Assembly (NCBI GenBank): GCA_023376005.1
Contig: CM042156.1
Span: 48,911,930 to 48,975,929 of the forward strand
Length of the DNA: 64,000 bases
Direction of reading: 5' to 3'
Source of the DNA: Doryteuthis pealeii
Lineage: Eukaryota; Mollusca; Cephalopoda; Myopsida; Loliginidae
The number at the start of each line of letters is the position of its first letter. The stretch's first letter is position 1. Shown here one piece after another: positions 57,395-64,000 of the stretch. The notes beneath the pieces were generated by a model, which was not told the origin of the DNA, did not search any database, and was given only the letters and a program-made list of their open reading frames with translations. The position numbers were made by a program, and so were the translations under genes.

Positions 57395-57655
57395 ACCGGG
57401 ACCGGTTTAGCTCAGTTGGTAGAGCGTCCGTCCGGCAACAACAAGGTTTCTGCTTCGATTTCGCTCCTCGGCAACTCAGCGTATGAGTAGCCCAGGGGTC
57501 TGTGTGGTAAAATGAGGAACTAATGGTAGGTTCGGCACCCCGCCCCAGACGCTAAAAAAATCTCTGTGGTCTAGTGCTAGTGAAAAGGGTATAGACTCCA
57601 TCGATATCTGGCTGATGCCGACTTTAAGTCACCCCGACGATTTCACTCACTTATT
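57395..57655 (+). mobile_element. tRNA-derived SINE, family S2, partner of 25,953-26,215
   Basis: Collinear copy with the A-box-like TTTAGCTCAGTTGGTAGAGC. Confidence 0.8.
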
Positions 57656-58724
57656 TTATATCAATCTTATATTATAATATTTTATTTTCAAGTGTGGTGT
57701 ATTTAATCTATTGTTTTGAAAATTGAGTTTTATATTCCCTTTTTTTTGTGTTCATCATCATATTAAAAAAATCAGGCATCATACGGGCATCAAATTCTGA
57801 TAAATGGATAAAAATGTTCAAAATTCATAGGTGTACGAATAATTTCGTCGTTGATTGTACATCATATAGGGACTGTTTCTTCTTCAATTTCTTTTATCGG
57901 AAGGCGCTCGCTGTGATATATTCTTTACTATTGCATTGTTGGACTGAACTCATTTTATCAGCTTATTTCATAAAAATTAACCGAATTCATGACTAGAAGA
58001 GACACAAGTCAATAGAATTATTATGTAAAAGGCAAAGTAAGAAAAAGAACATTTAGTAAAGAAAGAAAGAAAGAAAGAAAGAAAGAAAAAAAGAAAGAAA
58101 GAAAGAAAGAACGAAAGAAAGAAAAAGAAAGAAAAAGAAAGAAGGAACCTAATGTATGAAAAGCCTGAATATAAGATAAATAAGAATATGTACTTGAATT
58201 TTAGTCTGTAATGTTATCCGTTCAATAGAAGTGAATGCCCATCAAAGTTATTTTCTTCCTTTTTACTTTTAATCTTGTAAACTCTTAATCATATTAAAAT
58301 GTTACGCCGATTACATTTTCCAATAGTAATTTATTTGTAAAATCGGATAGAATGAATCTAACTTGGAGGAGTTGGGATGAAGTTAAGCGTCGAGGGAAGA
58401 GGTAGTCGACAGGATGCATTTTTGATAATGCTTCAAAGGAAAGAAAATATGGTATTAAATTGATTGAAGATCTTTTAGTCATTACATTGTTTGTTTTTAA
58501 CAGGCTGACTTTTCTTTTCTTTTCTTTTCTTTCTTTCCTTTTTTTTTTTTTTTTTTTTTTTGTAATTTGACTTTTGATTCTACATATTCTTCTTTTGATC
58601 ATCTTTTGTTTTTTTTTTTTCTTTCTCTTCTCTTTATTATGGAGTTTTTCAATTTTCCTCATGTTATCTACATCTTCCTTCTCTTCCGTCTTCTTCAAAC
58701 ATTATCATTCATTCCATTCTCAAA

Positions 58725-58755
<31 letters not shown>

Positions 58756-59070
58756 CTTCTTCTTCTTCTACACCCCACTTCTTACTCCTCCTCCCCTCCT
58801 CCTACTCTTCAAGTCTATTCATCTGTAATATAATTTTACTCTTATTTCTTACCACCACGACAACCACGATCATCATCATCATCATCATCATGATCAGCAT
58901 CAGCATCAGCATCAGCATCATCATCATCATCATGATGCTTTGCTTATGTTACATTATGAGAAAAAGTCGATATAATTAGTCCAAACGGCATGCATGGCTA
59001 TTTAGAATTACAAATTGATTCAACATAGATACAAAATTTATAGATATATGTACAAACATGCGTGAGGTAA

Positions 59071-59159
<89 letters not shown>

Positions 59160-59479
59160 TTATATATGAATAATTAGGAAGAGTTTGTTTGTCTCTCCAC
59201 TATAGACAGCCAGATAATTTGATCTAGGACTCTCCAATTTGGTATGCCTACTTATTGGACTCTGGGAGAGATTTTAAAATAGAAATGCTTTTTTCCTCGT
59301 AAGAAGAGACTCTCATTGAAAGGGGTTCTCTAAAAATAAAAAAAATAATCACCAGAAATCCATGTTATCGTAAGACTTAAGTAATCTTACAAATTCTAAA
59401 TTTACAGACTCCAAAACAAAAAAAAAAAAACGATCATTTCTTTTACTAAAATAGGTATTCCCATTTAATTAAATTTCAC

Positions 59480-59483
<4 letters not shown>

Positions 59484-59546
<63 letters not shown>
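59484..59546. repeat. (TA)n microsatellite at the right edge of block A'
   Basis: Longer than the A partner (30,757-30,796). The sequence after it differs completely from that after the partner. Confidence 0.95.
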
Positions 59547-59550
<4 letters not shown>

Positions 59551-59614
59551 ATAAATGGAAGTTAATCCGACAGTATGAATTTAACATTTTTGAAAAAATA
59601 AATGATGTTTATAA

Positions 59615-59670
59615 TTGCTGACAGAAATCTGTTTCGACCGTTTTAATAGATCGGTCATCATCAAGAGCAA
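59615..59670 (-). ncRNA. Hammerhead-like fold with two extra core bases, minus strand
   Basis: On the minus strand: stem I TTGCT/AGCAA, core CTTGATGAT (canonical CTGATGA with two extra T), stem II GACCG/CGGTC, GAAA, stem III ACAGA/TCTGT, and C at the H17 position giving a GTC cleavage triplet. All helices are perfect. The two extra core bases probably impair cleavage. It lies about 70 bp from the (TA)n tract at 59,484-59,546. Confidence 0.5.
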
Positions 59671-60412
59671 CATATGAGAGAAAGACGGGATGAATAACCG
59701 TTAGGAGAAAGGGTACATGCTGGAATTTAAAAAAAAATGCGTGTTCTGTGTTAAAAATAAAATTAATTTTATTTAAAAAAAATCAGAAGCATTATAGTTC
59801 ATAATAAAACTCAAAAGAGTTTGATGTAAAATTATATAAAAGTGTATAATGAGTATCAAAATTGTTCATGATATATTCCAGCTACTAAAAAGTAATTTAC
59901 AAGTCCACAGAATAATTGAAGAAAGATGTAAAATTTCAAAGCATTTGTGGTGTTGATAAATCCGTAGTGTTGTAGATAAAATATTGAATAAGTTAGAATG
60001 GTGTAAGCATTGGGCCAATGACACACATTGATTGTCTGTTTCTCCCCTTTGCAATCATCAGATCAAGGCTCCTGCTTTAAAACAATTCGTTATTCCCCTA
60101 CCCTGATTATCTTAGAAAATAGAAGTGTATTTGCTATATTTGTCACCCAAAGCCTTTTCTTCACAACATGTGTTTTCTAGATGATTTTGGCCATTTCATC
60201 TGATTATTTGTCCAGGCACGAGCGATCATCTTAGAAACGGCATCTGCAAGCCAGCCAGCCAGCCGCTGATCTTAGCTACAATGCTAACGTTAATTTTGGT
60301 GTCGTGACTGATGTCAGTCTTCGATTCGACGACCAAACACGGAGATGACAACCGAATAAAAGAAACAATCCTAGTGAGTGCTTCTTAAATTTGTGTAGAT
60401 TTTCTTTTTTCT

Positions 60413-60647
60413 AGTATTATTTGGATTATTCGGACTATTGTCCTCATCTTTATTGTTATCTATACAACGTTTCGGCCGATGTGCCCTCCGGCCTTCTTTA
60501 GATATTTCTTGTCGGACTCGGGAACCTTCTTTTCGAACTCGGGAACCTTCTTATCGTAATCGGGAGCCATCATGGAACTTTGAACGCAACCCTTTATTCA
60601 ATTCATGGGTGTATCCTGTTCTTATTCCGCTAACCATAGCTGTGTTA
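60413..60647. repeat. R-family repeat, single arm, partner of 32,968-33,205
   Basis: Nearly identical collinear copy. Confidence 0.65.
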
Positions 60648-61145
60648 ATTATTATTTTTTCTTTTCGTCATGGACCGAGAACTGTTGACAAAGGTACTTT
60701 CGCACTTAACTTACGAAATCTGAATCTTATGTGTGGGTCTACGAAATGATCCGTTGTCTGCTATTTTTCTTTTTTTTTTTTTTGATGGGCAAAAGAAAGT
60801 GTACCAAGTATGAAGGAGACGGGGTAGAAATGTATTTTAAGGCAGCAGAATTACCAGAGGAAAAACCCACGTGGCATATCAATTGTTCACAGGGAAAGCA
60901 GAAATGTTATCGTCCGTGAAACTTGGAATGATTTAAGAGCATGAATAAATCGATGTTAGGCAGAAACCGTAGACCCTACGGATGCGTTACAGCAACTACC
61001 GACTATCAAACAGCAACACAACGACAGCATAGAAGAATACTAATATTGGGTCATCTCTCTATTTAGTAAAGCTTTTCTAGGTGCACCTCAAAAAGGTTCA
61101 GAAATGGAAAAAACAATCTGTATACTTAAGAGGGAGTTGTAGAGA

Positions 61146-61403
61146 ATGCAGGTAGAGATTCTAATAATTAGACAGGACTACGCAACTCTGAAAGAAGCTG
61201 CCCGGATAACAAGAGGGGAAACATCGATCCTATTCTCGGTTAGGAGTGAGAGCTTCGACGAGGCAATGGAAGTTAATCATCATAGTCTTAATATTCAGGC
61301 AGTCCAAAGAAATAGAAATCGGATTGGAAACAAGCATAAACTCGGTTTGATTCGGTTGGTGCGCCTAACAAGAAAGAAATGCCACCTGATGGTAGAATTC
61401 TGA
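61146..61403 (+). pseudogene. Gag-like fragment upstream of the Ty3-type protease
   Basis: An 85-codon open frame from an ATG at 61,146, hydrophilic and Arg/Lys-rich, with SLNIQAVQRNRNRIGN near the middle. No Cys-His box is visible. It lies about 500 bp upstream of the retropepsin motif, as gag would in a Ty3-type element. The B partner (33,700-34,450) carries a SINE inside it. Identity is uncertain; I name it only by position and composition. Confidence 0.4.
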
Positions 61404-61594
61404 ACCATGCACCGATTACTTACTGGAGACGTGGTCGCATAGAGCATATGCAGAGATTCTGCAGGCTTCAGGGAAACTAGTGCGGTCCGTTCGTAAGAAG
61501 GACATAGAACGTACAAGTGAATTGTCGACGTTTAGGATAAGTGCTATGGAAAATCTTAGAACTATCATTATCAATAACGATGGTTTAAGCTATA

Positions 61595-61883
61595 TATATA
61601 TTTACCAATCCCTCCGCACGAGCAGGATGTGACACAAGGTCAATTTCTTAAGCGGAGTTCAACAGGTTTGAATTCAGAGTTTTCCTTCTAGACTGGTTAC
61701 TTGGCCATGGTTAAAGAACCCAGTCTGCCCTGCTATTTACCCATAGCTGGAAGGAGAGTATGATTCATACCTTTCCCAAGGGTATTAGCGCTAAGTGAAA
61801 TGCAATTACCACGTCCAGGATTTGAACTCGGGGCGACTAGTCCATTTCCCATGACTTTAACCATTACACCACGCGCTTCCTAC
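61595..61883 (-). mobile_element. tRNA-derived SINE, family S1, inserted just upstream of the protease motif
   Basis: A 15-bp target duplication ATGGTTTAAGCTATA lies at 61,580-61,594 and 61,884-61,898. The SINE has the (TA)n tail at its left, GTTTGAATTCAGAGTTTTCC, CCCAAGGGTATTAGCGCTAA and the head region CCATTACACCACGCGCTTCC. The insertion lies directly before the codons of the retropepsin active site. Confidence 0.9.
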
Positions 61884-61898
61884 ATGGTTTAAGCTATA

Positions 61899-62330
61899 GA
61901 GCGCCGCTAGATACCGGAGCAAAAACTTCGAATATTCTACAAGATTATTCAACACTATTAAATCTAAATCCACTTCTAGGAATAGGAAGATAAAACTGCA
62001 AATTGCCAACGGTACACAATTAAGAACCGAAGGGCATGCGACTATAAATTTCAAAGTCGGTCGACTAGCAAACAAATACGGATTTTATGTACTACATAAT
62101 TTAGCCAGAAACATTATTTTAGAGCGAAATTGATTGCAGGAAAACGGCGCAAAATTTGCTACGATTTAGGAGCATTATGCATCAAAAAACACGTTTCGTT
62201 AGATTTCTCTCATAGCAAATACAGTGCGGATGATTTTTATCATATCAAAGCCTTAGTAGTTAAAATTCGACAAAATACAAGCACATTACATAATACAAAT
62301 AGACTCAGGGTATTTAAGTAATTTTCCGGG
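61899..62330 (+). pseudogene. Ty3-type retrotransposon protease (retropepsin) remnant
   Basis: Just after the SINE the plus strand encodes APLDTGAKTSNIL, the LDTGA motif being the aspartic protease active site. Another frame then gives IANGTQLRTEGHATINFKVG and FYVLHNLARNIIL, the flap and C-terminal strands of retropepsins in Ty3-type elements, followed by KRRKICYDLGALCIKK. Two or more indels separate the frames. A short ALVKINYQKKIPVVILN stretch near 62,350-62,400 resembles the linker before reverse transcriptase. This is a decayed element copy with no complete product. Confidence 0.75.
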
Positions 62331-62629
62331 TATTTCAATTACGAACGCGTTAGTGAAAATTAATTACCAAAAGAAAATACCTGTAGTCATTCTTAACAGT
62401 ATTAATTAAGATGTTAGGCTCCGACATTATGAGAAATGAATAAAGATTTAGTTGTGGCAAAGGTCACTGCAGAACTGATAAGATGACAATGTGTATAAAT
62501 GCAGGTAGCCACCACCTAATTAGGAAAAACCGTATCGAATTCCTTAAAAATAAAAAATAAAAAATAAAAATAAAACCAAACCAAACAAAAAAGAAAAACA
62601 GAGAAAGTAGATAAGGCCATCGATGAAAT

Positions 62630-63060
62630 GGTAGATGCTATAGTGACTGAAAAATCATGAAGACATTTCTTATCGTTTTTCCTCGTTTCAGAGTGCCATT
62701 ACAAATAATTTCAGATAATGTCACTGAAAACGTACATCGTATCATGAAAAAAAAAAAAAAGAAAAAAGAAAAAAGATCGCTTCCGTTACTACTTCGATTT
62801 ACCATTCTCAGAGTTATGGTAGAGTAGGGAGACTTCTTCGCACCATACACAACATATTAGCGAAAATAGTAGCTGATAATTAACGATCCTGGAAGATGCA
62901 TTTGAATCAGACTCTAGCTGCAATCAGATTAATCGAAGACGCGACAACTAAGTTATTGCCTTTTAAATTAACGTATACTAGGAATGTAGTAAATGACATT
63001 TTGCGCCCCAAATAAATTTACTACGGCAAAAATAAATCACCTTTGAAATAGAAGAAACTA
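62630..63060 (+). pseudogene. Ty3-type integrase remnant
   Basis: The plus strand encodes PRFRVPLQIISDNVTENVH, then TSIYHSQSYGRVGRL, then LNQTLAAIRLIEDATTKLLP. These match the second Asp region (SDN), the segment bearing the final Glu (replaced by Gly in this reading) and the post-core region of Ty3-type integrases. A run of A/G at 62,746-62,775 disrupts the frame. Only about 250 bp separate the protease linker from this, so reverse transcriptase and RNase H (normally about 1.5 kb) are deleted. The partner near 35,870-36,340 is unreadable because of inserted bases. Confidence 0.75.
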
Positions 63061-63102
63061 TATTATAAGAACCAGCGGAGAAGAAATAAAGTAAACAAAA
63101 GA

Positions 63103-63225
63103 TGTGTAGCGGTTGTCTGCCCTTTGAAAAGGGTTATCTTCCTTTACTGCAAGGGTGTTGCCCATAGATAGCACTACTGCATGGGAATTTAAACTCAGCC
63201 CGGGAAGCCTCTCTCTGGTTTGGAC
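63103..63225 (+). mobile_element. LTR-like end (family U), partial
   Basis: TGTGTAGCGGTTGTCTG and TTTAAACTCAGCCCGGGAAG match 695-850. It follows the integrase remnant after a purine-rich stretch (63,076-63,100) that could be a polypurine tract. It is truncated at about 63,225 compared with the copy at 695-1,092. Confidence 0.5.
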
Positions 63226-64000
63226 ATAAAAGTAAAAACTAAAAGTTCAATTGTTATGTAAGATTCAAAGTTAATAATTGAACAACAGCTCCGACATGTT
63301 GTGAGACAAAACATTTAATAGGTGTACAGCACATGGTAACGATAAGATATATAAAGTACATAGATACATAAGATACAAATAAGATATAAGAGTAGAGATA
63401 AAAGGACACATTCATGAATGGTAAATACAAGATACAATATTTAGGTATAAACGAGATACCCAAATGTACATAAAATATAAATATTACAGACATGGAACTA
63501 AAGGATAGCCCATGCTGTATAAAAGACTTACAGTAATGTAAGGGGGGGGCAAAGCTCCACCGAGAAGGGGGTAGACATAAGTCTAACCCATGTGCTCGTT
63601 CAGAGGCAGTAAGGAAAGAGAGCGGGAAGCATTTGAATCAGCCGCTTATATACCAGAGGTCCACTGGTGGCCACAAACGGCAACACAGCGGGAAGATAAC
63701 TCTTCCAAGCAAAGGGAAGATAATCCCCTATAGTTATAGATGGAAACTATAATATCTCACAGAACCGGTCTCATATACAATCAAAGGCCAACGTATAGGT
63801 GCTACTACAAAAGAACACGCTGTCAAAGTTTGAGGAATAGAATATTCCAGAAGGCAGAGATGGATCTATTTGCATTGATCTGTTTGCATAGATAACAACT
63901 GGGAAGAGGTAGAATGCTTAGAGTCTAACTATGAAAAAGAAACAGGAAAATAAGTATTTCGAGTATATTTACAACATGAGTTAGGTCTATTAAAAATAAA
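63226..64000. other. Stretch without a recognised gene at the window end
   Basis: AT-rich to 63,535, then a G-rich patch and a block (GGGAAGATAACTCTTCCAAG, 63,690) shared with B. Open frames are short and lack family resemblance. Confidence 0.4.

Larger units (their letters stand above)
38948..59546. repeat. Block A', second copy of block A
   Basis: Collinear with 6,546-30,796. From 38,948 to about 42,130 it lacks many single bases compared with A; from there to the end it is clean. Differences from A: no S2 SINE at 14,757, no R element at 15,384, an extra LTR at 47,433, loss of about 580 bp matching 15,800-16,370, loss of 26,262-28,990, and a shorter minisatellite. Confidence 0.95.
59985..64000. 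repeat. Block B', second copy of block B, cut by the window end
   Basis: Collinear with 32,057 to about 37,510. It lacks the LTR at 32,219 and the SINE at 33,756. From about 61,400 to the end, small base losses are frequent. Confidence 0.9.

Noticed and set aside
62638..62850. 70-codon minus-strand frame rich in Phe
   Set aside because: It is antisense to the integrase remnant and its low-complexity part comes from an A/G run.
1..64000. CRISPR array, prokaryotic operon or phage region
   Set aside because: No regularly spaced direct repeats with unique spacers, no ribosome-binding-site-linked genes and no phage proteins. The tandem repeats are microsatellites or minisatellites without spacers.

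Overview
The window looks like repeat-dominated, gene-poor DNA from an animal with a large AT-rich genome. Several tRNA-headed SINE families, RTE-like and R2-like LINE remnants, Ty3-type LTRs, mariner and hAT remnants and very dense (TA)n, (CA)n, (GAA)n and (CTT)n tracts together suggest a mollusc, most likely a coleoid cephalopod such as an octopus. That assignment is inference from repeat style. I see no convincing host protein-coding gene, no intact tRNA or rRNA gene and nothing bacterial. Nearly every long open frame is a translated microsatellite, an antisense shadow or a broken transposon. || Layout. The main fact is that the window contains itself twice. Block A (about 6,546-30,796) recurs as A' (about 38,948-59,546), and block B (about 32,057-38,847) recurs as B' (about 59,985 to the window end). 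The order is unique left flank (1-6,545), A, a junction segment (30,797-32,056), B, a run of exactly 100 N (38,848-38,947), A', a different junction segment (59,547-59,984), B'. Where the sequence is clean the copies differ by roughly 1-2 percent (judged by eye) plus large insertion or deletion differences. Close to the gap B is full of small insertions and A' of small deletions, as expected of unpolished long-read contig ends. The pattern suits either two haplotypes placed end to end or a real tandem segmental duplication of about 30 kb. || Dimorphic insertions. Comparing the copies gives clean filled and empty sites: a tRNA-SINE (33,756-34,016), a solo LTR in B only (32,219-32,690), a solo LTR in A' only (47,433-47,993) and a foldback-like element in A only (15,384-15,683), each with target-site duplications. 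A 41-bp minisatellite has about 19 units in A and 12 in A'. || Content. A carries an R2-like LINE C-terminal remnant with a restriction-like endonuclease signature (7,644-8,169), hammerhead-ribozyme-like folds, SINEs, a mariner element broken by a SINE-bearing insert and a solo LTR, tandem duplications, a hAT remnant, the minisatellite and a decayed 5S-rRNA-like segment. The A-B junction carries an RTE-like reverse transcriptase remnant and an apparently complete type I hammerhead ribozyme (31,864-31,909). B and B' carry a decayed Ty3-type element with gag-like, protease and integrase pieces and a 3' LTR-like end. || The best candidate for unusual biology is the set of hammerhead-like RNAs, two canonical and two with altered cores, each close to a (TA)n tract. 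Such ribozymes are known in Penelope-like elements and retrozymes; no host element is recognisable here.
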